A stretch of 64,000 nt of DNA from Parapristionchus giblindavisi (taxonomy: Eukaryota > Nematoda > Chromadorea > Rhabditida > Diplogasteridae), in assembly GCA_943737045.1 (NCBI GenBank), contig CALSFV010000212.1, positions 1,411,001-1,475,000 of the forward strand, in the 5' to 3' direction. Made by a program: the position numbers and the translations under genes. This document shows positions 1 through 10,386 of the stretch, piece by piece (position 1 is the first letter of the stretch; every line of letters starts with the position of its first letter). The notes under the pieces are model-generated. The model saw only the letters and a list, made by a program, of their open reading frames with translations, had not been told where the DNA came from and did no database searches.

Positions 1-303
1 TTTTCCTCTTTCACATAGTATATTACTCGATAAGTATCATTGACAATTAGACTTGTAACGAATTATTTTGTACCAAAAACAGAGAGTATTGAAAGATAAA
101 TTTACATATTGGCCGTACTGACCACTTTGAAATAGTTTATCTTATTCAGAATTTTTCGCTCTTTCATTTGGTATATGACACGATAGGTTTCATTTTCATT
201 TTCATATTTCTCAAGTTATCGTGATCATATCAGAGTAAAAGCTACTTTTGTACTTCGGTCATTATAGCAGCGGTAAAATATCACATGACCTGAAGTGTGT
301 CTC

Positions 304-624
304 ATTCAGAATTTTTTCCTCTTTCACATGGTATATTACTCGATAAGTATCATTGACAATTAGACTTGTAACGAATTATTTTGTACCAAAAACAGAGAGT
401 ATTGAAAGATAAATTTGCATATTGGCCGTACTGACCACTTTGAAATAGTCTATCTTATTCAGAATTTTTCGCTCTTTCATTTGGTATATGACACGACAGG
501 TTTCATTTTCATTTTCATATTTCTCAAGTTATCTTGATCATATCAGAGTAAAAGCTACTTTTGTACTTCGGTCATTATAGCAGCGGTAAAATATCACAGC
601 TCGACATGACCTGAAGTGTGTCTC
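304..624 (+). repeat. Representative satellite monomer made of two related subunits
   Basis: One full monomer split at its two ATTCAGAATTTTT landmarks: subunit A 304-456 (153 bp) and subunit B 457-624 (168 bp). After the shared landmark both subunits continue with a CTCTTTCA-type stretch, a GTATAT-type stretch, CGA, a GT-TCATT block, CAGAGT, AAAG and TTTGTAC/TTTACAT blocks in the same order. The 321-bp unit is therefore probably an old dimer of a unit of about 160 bp, close to nucleosomal length. The alignment was made by eye; the start of each subunit is clear and the downstream similarity is weaker. Confidence 0.75.
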
Positions 625-3600
625 ATTCAGAATTTTTTCCTCTTTCACATAGTATATTACTCGATAAGTATCATTGACAATTAGACTTGTAACGAATTAT
701 TTTGTACCAAAAACAGAGAGTATTGAAAGATAAATTTACATATTGGCCGTACTGACCACTTTGAAATAGTTTATCTTATTCAGAATTTTTCGCTCTTTCA
801 TTTGGTATATGACACGATAGGTTTCATTTTCATTTTCATATTTCTCAAGTTATCGTGATCATATCAGAGTAAAAGCTACTTTTGTACTTCGGTCATTATA
901 GCAGCGGTAAAATATCACATGACCTGAAGTGTGTCTCATTCAGAATTTTTTCCTCTTTCACATAGTATATTACTCGATAAGTATCATTGACAATTAGACT
1001 TGTAACGAATTATTTTGTACCAAAAACAGAGAGTATTGAAAGATAAATTTACATATTGGCCGTACTGACCACTTTGAAATAGTAGATCTTATTCAGTATT
1101 TTTCGCTCTTTCATTTGGTATATGACACAATAGGTTTCTTTTTCATTTTCATATTTCTCAAGTTATCTTGATCATATCAGAGTAAAAGCTACTTTTGTAC
1201 TTCGGTCATTATAGCAGCAGTAAAATATTACAGCTCGACATGACCTGAAGTGTGTCTCATTCAGAATTTTTTCCTCTTTCACATAGTATATTACTCGATA
1301 AGTATCATTGTCAATTAGACTTGTAACGAATTATTTTGTACCAAAAACAGAGAGTATTGAAAGATAAATTTACATATTGGCCGTACTGACCACTTTAAAA
1401 AAGTCTATCTTATTCAGAATTTTTCGCTCTTTCATTTGGTATATGACACGACAGGTTTCATTTTCATTTTCATATTTCTCAAGTTATCTTGATCATATCA
1501 GAGTAAAAGCTACTTTTGTACTTCGGTCATTATAGCAGCGGTAAAATATCACAGCTCGACATGACCTGAAGTGTGTCTCATTCAGAATTTTTTCCTCTTT
1601 CACATAGTATATTACTCGATAAGTCTCATTGACAATTAGACTTGTAACGAATTATTTTGTACCAAAAACAGAGAGTATTGAAAGATAAATTTACATATTG
1701 TTCGTACTGACCACTTTGAAATAGTATATCTTATTCAGTATTTTTCGCTCTTTCATTTGGTATATGACACGATAGGTTTCATTTTCATTTTCATATTTCT
1801 CAAGTTATCTTGATCATATCAGAGTAAAAGCTACTTTTGTACTTCGGTCATTATAGCAGCAGTAAAATATTACAGCTCGACATGACCTGAAGTGTGTCTC
1901 ATTCAGAATTTTTTCCTCTTTCACATAGTATATTACTCGATAAGTATCATTGACAATTAGACTTGTAACGAATTATTTTGTACCAAAAACAGAGAGTATT
2001 GAAAGATAAATTTACATATTGGCCGTACTGACCACTTTGAAATAGTTTATCCTATTCAGAATTTTTCGCTCTTTCATTTGGTATATGACACGATAGGTTT
2101 CAATTTCATTTTCATATGTCTCAAGTTATCTTGATCATATCAGAGTAAAAGCTACTTTTGTACTTCGGTCATTATAGCAGCAGTAAAATATTATAGCTCG
2201 ACATGACCTGAAGTGTGTCTCATTCAGAATTTTTTCCTCTTTCACATAGTATATTACTCGATAAGTATCATTGACAATTAGACTTGTAACGAATTATTTT
2301 GTACCAAAAACAGAGAGTATTGAAAGATAAATTTACATATTGGCCGTACTGACCACTTTAAAAAAGTCTATCTTATTCAGAATTTTTCGCTCTTTCATTT
2401 GGTATATGACACGACAGGTTTCATTTTCATTTTCATATTTCTCAAGTTATCTTGATCATATCAGAGTAAAAGCAACTTTTGTACTTCGGTCATTATAGCA
2501 GCGGTAAAATATCACAGCTCGACATGACCTGAAGTGTGTCTCATTCAGAATTTTTTCCTCTTTCACATAGTATATTACTCGATAAGTCTCATTGACAATT
2601 AGACTTGTAACGAATTATTTTGTACCAAAAACAGAGAGTATTGAAAGATAAATTTACATATTGTCCGTACTGACCACTTTGAAATAGTATATCTTATTCA
2701 GTATTTTTCGCTCTTTCATTTGGTATATGACACGATAGGTTTCATTTTCATTTTCATATTTCTCAAGTTATCTTGATCATATCAGAGTAAAAGCTACTTT
2801 TGTACTTCGGTCATTATAGCAGCAGTAAAATATTACAGCTCGACATGACCTGAAGTGTGTCTCATTCAGAATTTTTTCCTCTTTCACATAGTATATTACT
2901 CGATAAGTATCATTGACAATTAGACTTGTAACGAATTATTTTGTACCAAAAACAGAGAGTATTGAAAGATAAATTTACATATTGGCCGTACTGACCACTT
3001 TGAAATAGTTTATCCTATTCAGAATTTTTCGCTCTTTCATTTGGTATATGACACGATAGGTTTCAATTTCATTTTCATATTTCTCAAGTTATCTTGATCA
3101 TATCAGAGTAAAAGCTACTTTTGTACTTCGGTCATTATAGCAGCGGTAAAATATCACAGCTCGACATGACCTGAAGTGTGTCTCATTCAGAATTTTTTCC
3201 TCTTTCACATAGTATATTACTCGATAAGTCTCATTGACAATTAGACTTGTAACGAATTATTTTGTACCAAAAACAGAGAGTATTGAAAGATAAATTTACA
3301 TATTGTTCGTACTGACCACTTTGAAATAGTATATCTTATTCAGTATTTTTCGCTCTTTCATTTGGTATATGACACGATAGGTTTCATTTTCATTTTCATA
3401 TTTCTCAAGTTATCTTGATCATATCAGAGTAAAAGCTACTTTTGTACTTCGGTCATTATAGCAGCAGTAAAATATTACAGCTCGACATGACCTGAAGTGT
3501 GTCTCATTCAGAATTTTTTCCTCTTTCACATAGTATATTACTCGATAAGTATCATTGACAATTAGACTTGTAACGAATTATTTTGTACCAAAAACAGAGA

Positions 3601-6600
3601 GTATTGAAAGATAAATTTACATATTGGCCGTACTGACCACTTTGAAATAGTTTATCCTATTCAGAATTTTTCGCTCTTTCATTTGGTATATGACACGATA
3701 GGTTTCAATTTCATTTTCATATGTCTCAAGTTATCTTGATCATATCAGAGTAAAAGCTACTTTTGTACTTCGGTCATTATAGCAGCAGTAAAATATTATA
3801 GCTCGACATGACCTGAAGTGTGTCTCATTCAGAATTTTTTCCTCTTTCACATAGTATATTACTCGATAAGTATCATTGACAATTAGACTTGCAACGAATT
3901 ATTTTGTACCAAAAACAGAGAGTATTGAAAGATAAATTTACATATTGGCCGTACTGACCACTTTAAAAAAGTCTATCTTATTCAGAATTTTTCGCTCTTT
4001 CATTTGGTATATGACACGACAGGTTTCATTTTCATTTTCATATTTCTCAAGTTATCTTGATCATATCAGAGTAAAAGCAACTTTTGTACTTCGGTCATTA
4101 TAGCAGCGGTAAAATATCACAGCTCGACATGACCTGAAGTGTGTCTCATTCAGAATTTTTTCCTCTTTCACATAGTATATTACTCGATAAGTCTCATTGA
4201 CAATTAGACTTGTAACGAATTATTTTGTACCAAAAACAGAGAGTATTGAAAGATAAATTTACATATTGTCCGTACTGACCACTTTGAAATAGTATATCTT
4301 ATTCAGTATTTTTCGCTCTTTCATTTGGTATATGACACGATAGGTTTCATTTTCATTTTCATATTTCTCAAGTTATCTTGATCATATCAGAGTAAAAGCT
4401 ACTTTTGTACTTCGGTCATTATAGCAGCAGTAAAATATTACAGCTCGACATGACCTGAAGTGTGTCTCATTCAGAATTTTTTCCTCTTTCACATAGTATA
4501 TTACTCGATAAGTATCATTGACAATTAGACTTGTAACGAATTATTTTGTACCAAAAACAGAGAGTATTGAAAGATAAATTTACATATTGGCCGTACTGAC
4601 CACTTTGAAATAGTTTATCCTATTCAGAATTTTTCGCTCTTTCATTTGGTATATGACACGATAGGTTTCAATTTCATTTTCATATGTCTCAAGTTATCTT
4701 GATCATATCAGAGTAAAAGCTACTTTTGTACTTCGGTCATTATAGCAGCAGTAAAATATTATAGCTCGACATGACCTGAAGTGTGTCTCATTCAGAATTT
4801 TTTCCTCTTTCACATAGTATATTACTCGATAAGTATCATTGACAATTAGACTTGTAACGAATTATTTTGTACCAAAAACAGAGAGTATTGAAAGATAAAT
4901 TTACATATTGGCCGTACTGACCACTTTAAAAAAGTCTATCTTATTCAGAATTTTTCGCTCTTTCATTTGGTATATGACACGACAGGTTTCATTTTCATTT
5001 TCATATTTCTCAAGTTATCTTGATCATATCAGAGTAAAAGCTACTTTTGTACTTCGGTCATTATAGCAGCGGTAAAATATCACAGCTCGACATGACCTGA
5101 AGTGTGTCTCATTCAGAATTTTTTCCTCTTTCTCATAGTATATTACTCGATAAGTATCATTGACAATTAGACTTGTAACGAATTATTTTGTACCAAAAAC
5201 AGAGAGTATTGAAAGATATATTTACATATTGTCCGTACTGACCACTTTGAAATAGTTTATCCTATTCAGAATTTTTCGCTCTTTCATTTGGTATATGACA
5301 CGATAGGTTTCAATTTCATTTTCATATGTCTCAAGTTATCTTGATCATATCAGAGTAAAAGCTACTTTTGTACTTCGGTCATTATAGCAGCAGTAAAATA
5401 TTATAGCTCGACATGACCTGAAGTGTGTCTCATTCAGAATTTTTTCCTCTTTCACATAGTATATTACTCGATAAGTATCATTGACAATTAGACTTGTAAC
5501 GAATTATTTTGTACCAAAAACAGAGAGTATTGAAAGATAAATTTACATATTGGCCGTACTGACCACTTTGAAATAGTCTATCTTATTCAGAATTTTTCGC
5601 TCTTTCATTTGGTATATGACACGACAGGTTTCATTTTCATTTTCATATTTCTCAAGTTATCTTGATCATATCAGAGTAAAAGCTACTTTTGTACTTCGGT
5701 CATTATAGCAGCGGTAAAATATCACAGCTCGACATGACCTGAAGTGTGTCTCATTCAGAATTTTTTCCTCTTTCTCATAGTATATTACTCGATAAGTATC
5801 ATTGACAATTAGACTTGTAACGAATTATTTTGTACCAAAAACAGAGAGTATTGAAAGATATATTTACATATTGTCCGTACTGACCACTTTGAAATAGTTT
5901 ATCCTATTCAGAATTTTTCGCTCTTTCATTTGGTATATGACACGATAGGTTTCAATTTCATTTTCATATGTCTCAAGTTATCTTGATCATATCAGAGTAA
6001 AAGCTACTTTTGTACTTCGGTCATTATAGCAGCAGTAAAATATTATAGCTCGACATGACCTGAAGTGTGTCTCATTCAGAATTTTTTCCTCTTTCACATA
6101 GTATATTACTCGATAAGTATCATTGACAATTAGACTTGTAACGAATTATTTTGTACCAAAAACAGAGAGTATTGAAAGATAAATTTACATATTGGCCGTA
6201 CTGACCACTTTAAAAAAGTCTATCTTATTCAGAATTTTTCGCTCTTTCATTTGGTATATGACACGACAGGTTTCATTTTCATTTTCATATTTCTCAAGTT
6301 ATCTTGATCATATCAGAGTAAAAGCTACTTTTGTACTTCGGTCATTATAGCAGCGGTAAAATATCACAGCTCGACATGACCTGAAGTGTGTCTCATTCAG
6401 AATTTTTTCCTCTTTCTCATAGTATATTACTCGATAAGTATCATTGACAATTAGACTTGTAACGAATTATTTTGTACCAAAAACAGAGAGTATTGAAAGA
6501 TATATTTACATATTGTCCGTACTGACCACTTTGAAATAGTTTATCCTATTCAGAATTTTTCGCTCTTTCATTTGGTATATGACACGATAGGTTTCAATTT

Positions 6601-8248
6601 CATTTTCATATGTCTCAAGTTATCTTGATCATATCAGAGTAAAAGCTACTTTTGTACTTCGGTCATTATAGCAGCAGTAAAATATTATAGCTCGACATGA
6701 CCTGAAGTGTGTCTCATTCAGAATTTTTTCCTCTTTCACATAGTATATTACTCGATAAGTATCATTGACAATTAGACTTGTAACGAATTATTTTGTACCA
6801 AAAACAGAGAGTATTGAAAGATAAATTTACATATTGGCCGTACTGACCACTTTGAAATAGTCTATCTTATTCAGAATTTTTCGCTCTTTCATTTGGTATA
6901 TGACACGACAGGTTTCATTTTCATTTTCATATTTCTCAAGTTATCTTGATCATATCAGAGTAAAAGCTACTTTTGTACTTCGGTCATTATAGCAGCGGTA
7001 AAATATCACAGCTCGACATGACCTGAAGTGTGTCTCATTCAGAATTTTTTCCTCTTTCTCATAGTATATTACTCGATAAGTATCATTGACAATTAGACTT
7101 GTAACGAATTATTTTGTACCAAAAACAGAGAGTATTGAAAGATATATTTACATATTGTCCGTACTGACCACTTTGAAATAGTTTATCCTATTCAGAATTT
7201 TTCGCTCTTTCATTTGGTATATGACACGATAGGTTTCAATTTCATTTTCATATTTCTCAAGTTATCTTGATCATATCAGAGTAAAAGCTACTTTTGTACT
7301 TCGGTCATTATAGCAGCAGTAAAATATTATAGCTCGACATGACCTGAAGTGTGTCTCATTCAGAATTTTTTCCTCTTTCACATAGTATATTACTCGATAA
7401 GTATCATTGACAATTAGACTTGTAACGAATTATTTTGTACCAAAAACAGAGAGTATTGAAAGATAAATTTACATATTGGCCGTACTGACCACTTTAAAAA
7501 AGTCTATCTTATTCAGAATTTTTCGCTCTTTCATTTGGTATATGACACGACAGGTTTCATTTTCATTTTCATATTTCTCAAGTTATCTTGATCATATCAG
7601 AGTAAAAGCTACTTTTGTACTTCGGTCATTATAGCAGCGGTAAAATATCACAGCTCGACATGACCTGATGTGTGTCTCATTCAGAATTTTTTCCTCTTTC
7701 ACATAGTATATTACTCGATAAGTATCATTGACAATTAGACTTGTAACGAATTATTTTGTACCAAAAACAGAGAGTATTGAAAGATAAATTTACATATTGG
7801 CCGTACTGACCACTTTGAAATAGTTTATCCTATTCAGAATTTTTCGCTCTTTCATTTGGTATATGACACGATAGGTTTCAATTTCATTTTCATATGTCTC
7901 AAGTTATCTTGATCATATCAGAGTAAAAGCTACTTTTGTACTTCGGTCATTATAGCAGCAGTAAAATATTATAGCTCGACATGACCTGAAGTGTGTCTCA
8001 TTCAGAATTTTTTCCTCTTTCACATAGTATATTACTCGATAAGTATCATTGACAATTAGACTTGTAACGAATTATTTTGTACCAAAAACAGAGAGTATTG
8101 AAAGATAAATTTACATATTGGCCGTACTGACCACTTTGAAATAGTATATCTTATTCAGTATTTTTCGCTCTTTCATTTGGTATATGACACGATAGGTTTC
8201 ATTTTCATTTTCATATTTCTCAAGTTATCTTGATCATATCAGAGTAAA

Positions 8249-8313
8249 AGCTACTTTTGTACTCTTCGTTTAACCTATGGCATAACCAAGCACAATACTA
8301 GCTACTTTTGTAC
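8249..8313. repeat. 37-bp foreign insert in satellite with 14-bp flanking duplication
   Basis: The satellite word AGCTACTTTTGTAC occurs at 8249-8262 and again at 8300-8313. Between them are 37 bases (8263-8299) absent from other monomers. The insert plus duplicated flank lengthens this monomer by 51 bp. A 14-bp duplication is longer than usual for a DNA transposon, and the insert has no evident terminal repeats. Break repair with captured filler, or a tiny retro-inserted fragment, are both possible. Confidence 0.85.
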
Positions 8314-9584
8314 TTCGGTCATTATAGCAGCAGTAAAATATTACAGCTCGACATGACCTGAAGCGTGTCTCATTCAGAATTTTTTTCCTCTTTCACATAG
8401 TATATTACTCGATAAGTATCATTGACAATTAGACTTGTAACGAATTATTTTGTACCAAAAACAGAGAGTATTGAAAGATATATTTACATATTGTCCGTAC
8501 TGACCACTTTGAAATAGTTTATCCTATTCAGAATTTTTCGCTCTTTCATTTGGTATATGACACGATAGGTTTCAATTTCATTTTCATATTTCTCAAGTTA
8601 TCTTGATCATATCAGAGTAAAAGCTACTTTTGTACTTCGGTCATTATAGCAGCAGTAAAATATTATAGCTCGACATGACCTGAAGTGTGTCTCATTCAGA
8701 ATTTTTTCCTCTTTCACATAGTATATTACTCGATAAGTATCATTGACAATTAGACTTGTAACGAATTATTTTGTACCAAAAACAGAGAGTATTGAAAGAT
8801 AAATTTACATATTGGCCGTACTGACCACTTTAAAAAAGTCTATCTTATTCAGAATTTTTCGCTCTTTCATTTGGTATATGACACGACAGGTTTCATTTTC
8901 ATTTTCATATTTCTCAAGTTATCTTGATCATATCAGAGTAAAAGCTACTTTTGTACTTCGGTCATTATAGCAGCGGTAAAATATCACAGCTCGACATGAC
9001 CTGATGTGTGTCTCATTCAGAATTTTTTCCTCTTTCACATAGTATATTACTCGATAAGTATCATTGACAATTAGACTTGTAACGAATTATTTTGTACCAA
9101 AAACAGAGAGTATTGAAAGATAAATTTACATATTGGCCGTACTGACCACTTTGAAATAGTTTATCCTATTCAGAATTTTTCGCTCTTTCATTTGGTATAT
9201 GACACGATAGGTTTCAATTTCATTTTCATATGTCTCAAGTTATCTTGATCATATCAGAGTAAAAGCTACTTTTGTACTTCGGTCATTATAGCAGCAGTAA
9301 AATATTATAGCTCGACATGACCTGAAGTGTGTCTCATTCAGAATTTTTTCCTCTTTCACATAGTATATTACTCGATAAGTATCATTGACAATTAGACTTG
9401 TAACGAATTATTTTGTACCAAAAACAGAGAGTATTGAAAGATAAATTTACATATTGGCCGTACTGACCACTTTGAAATAGTATATCTTATTCAGTATTTT
9501 TCGCTCTTTCATTTGGTATATGACACGATAGGTTTCATTTTCATTTTCATATTTCTCAAGTTATCTTGATCATATCAGAGTAAA

Positions 9585-9649
9585 AGCTACTTTTGTACTC
9601 TTCGTTTAACCTATGGCATAACCAAGCACAATACTAGCTACTTTTGTAC
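9585..9649. repeat. Second copy of the 37-bp insert and its 14-bp flanks
   Basis: This is the same structure as at 8249-8313, with the insert at 9599-9635. The two lie exactly 1336 bp apart, which equals four monomers plus the 51-bp extra. Shared neighbours (CCTGAAGCGTG, an extra T in the T-run before CCTC) show that this copy arose by tandem duplication of a four-monomer block and not by a second insertion. Confidence 0.88.
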
Positions 9650-9848
9650 TTCGGTCATTATAGCAGCAGTAAAATATTACAGCTCGACATGACCTGAAGC
9701 GTGTCTCATTCAGAATTTTTTTCCTCTTTCACATAGTATATTACTCGATAAGTATTGCCATGTCTGCTCTAAAGTCTATTAGCATAATCAGACTGCACCA
9801 TAGCTTATACATTTGCGTATGACCCATTTCCCTATTCTATGTCAATGA

Positions 9849-9869
9849 CACGTCACCCTAGTTGACGTG
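9849..9869. promoter_or_regulatory. Inverted CRE-like site in F1 5' LTR
   Basis: CACGTCA and TGACGTG form a perfect 7-bp inverted repeat separated by 7 bases. Each half holds the TGACGT core recognised by ATF/CREB-type bZIP proteins. The same arrangement is kept in the F2 LTR (18183-18203) although the 7-base spacer has changed (CCCTAGT versus TCGTAGT). It lies just upstream of the TATA-like word at 9875, where an enhancer would be expected. Confidence 0.55.
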
Positions 9870-9874
9870 CTGTC

Positions 9875-9880
9875 TATATT
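9875..9880 (+). promoter_or_regulatory. Putative TATA element of F1 LTR
   Basis: TATATT within TGTCTATATTCG, six bases after the CRE-like repeat and 63 bases before AATAAA. Position and composition fit a core promoter. It is a short AT-rich word in an AT-rich sequence, so this is inference. The same word occurs at the matching place in the F2 LTR. Confidence 0.4.
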
Positions 9881-9942
9881 CGTCATTCCTTCATTCTTAT
9901 CTAGTTCGTTCCTTTGTACCGGTGGTACTGTTTCTCTCTCTC

Positions 9943-9948
9943 AATAAA
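9943..9948 (+). terminator. Polyadenylation signal in F1 5' LTR
   Basis: Canonical AATAAA. The functional copy for the element transcript would be its equivalent in the 3' LTR at 13878-13883. It is conserved in both F2 LTR copies (18277-18282 and 21512-21517). Confidence 0.6.
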
Positions 9949-9994
9949 GTCTCTACATTATTACTACTTGTTGTGCCTAAGGACATAACATTAT

Positions 9995-10012
9995 TGGCGA
10001 CCAGGATTGTTT
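9995..10012 (+). other. Primer-binding site of F1
   Basis: TGGCGACCAGGATTG starts four bases after the CA end of the LTR. The initial TGG pairs with the CCA end of a tRNA, as expected for a minus-strand primer site. I cannot name the tRNA from sequence alone. The same word at the same offset is kept in F2 (18326, 21561). Confidence 0.75.
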
Positions 10013-10080
10013 GACGAGCTAACGCGTAAGTGAATTCTTATTATTTCTTGTTTCTTTTGTTGTTTCTTGTTGTTCACTTT

Positions 10081-10300
10081 CTCTGTATTTGGTAATACAG
10101 AGTTAGGCAGATCTGTATTTGGTAATACAGATATTACTATACTTTGGCAAGTATAGGCAGGCTTGTATTTGTCAATACAAGCAGGAAAGTGTTACTTTCA
10201 CTGTATTTGTTAATACAGGGTTAGGAAGATCTGTATTTGTTAATACAGATATTACTATACTTTGGCAAGTATAGGCAGACTTGTATTTGGCAATACAAGT
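10081..10300 (+). ncRNA. Array of nine mini-hairpins in the F1 leader RNA
   Basis: Nine consecutive hairpins: 10081-10102, 10111-10132, 10137-10156, 10161-10182, 10185-10199, 10201-10218, 10229-10250, 10255-10274 and 10279-10300. Eight of them have 7-9 bp perfect stems, a U-A closing pair and a four-base loop (UGGU, UGGC, UGUC or UGUU). The fifth has a 6-bp stem and a 3-base loop. Hairpins 1-4 and 6-9 are a 118-bp tandem duplication. Its differences fall in loops, in spacers, in the outermost pairs of the first hairpin, and in a compensatory outer pair (G-C at 10161/10182, A-T at 10279/10300). The role is unknown; packaging, dimerisation or translation control are reasonable guesses. Confidence 0.85.
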
Positions 10301-10350
10301 AGTAAGTGCAACGTTCTTGCAAGAGGCACGCCGAAGGCTATCGCGATTTT

Positions 10351-10371
10351 TTTGAGCTAAGCGAACTCAAA
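10351..10371 (+). ncRNA. Start-proximal hairpin of F1 leader
   Basis: TTTGAG (10351-10356) and CTCAAA (10366-10371) pair across a 9-base loop, 15 bases before the gag ATG. F2 keeps stem and loop length while its loop sequence differs (18684-18704). The stem is short, so it may be only a conserved sequence. Confidence 0.4.
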
Positions 10372-10386
10372 TAATTCGTAGTAAGG

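Larger units (their letters stand above)
1..9755 (+). repeat. 321-bp satellite array, left block
   Basis: Head-to-tail satellite, all copies in one orientation. The landmark CCTCTTTCA recurs with its first C at 318, 639, 952 and 1273, giving spacings of 321, 313 and 321. The 313-bp copies lack the 8 bases AGCTCGAC just before ATGACCTG (near 275 and 915). Copies differ by few substitutions. Variants include a 6-A run in place of GAAATAG (for example near 1395), TTTCAATTTCA versus TTTCATTTTCA, and CACATAG versus CTCATAG. All six frames are stop-rich and I see no gene. The block ends in the 5-bp target copy AGTAT (9751-9755) of the inserted LTR element. Confidence 0.98.
9756..9990 (+). repeat. 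5' LTR of F1 (235 bp)
   Basis: Starts TGCCATGTC and ends GGACATAACA. It matches the 3' LTR except at the fourth base (C at 9759, T at 13694). The related F2 LTR also has T there, so C is probably the derived base. The LTR carries an inverted CRE-like pair, a TATA-like word at 9875-9880 and AATAAA at 9943-9948. The order TATA then AATAAA suggests a short R region of very roughly 60 bases from about 9905; that boundary is inference. Confidence 0.95.

Noticed and set aside
1..9755. Repeats as a CRISPR array
   Set aside because: The units are contiguous 321-bp near-identical copies with no unique spacers, in a eukaryotic retroelement context.
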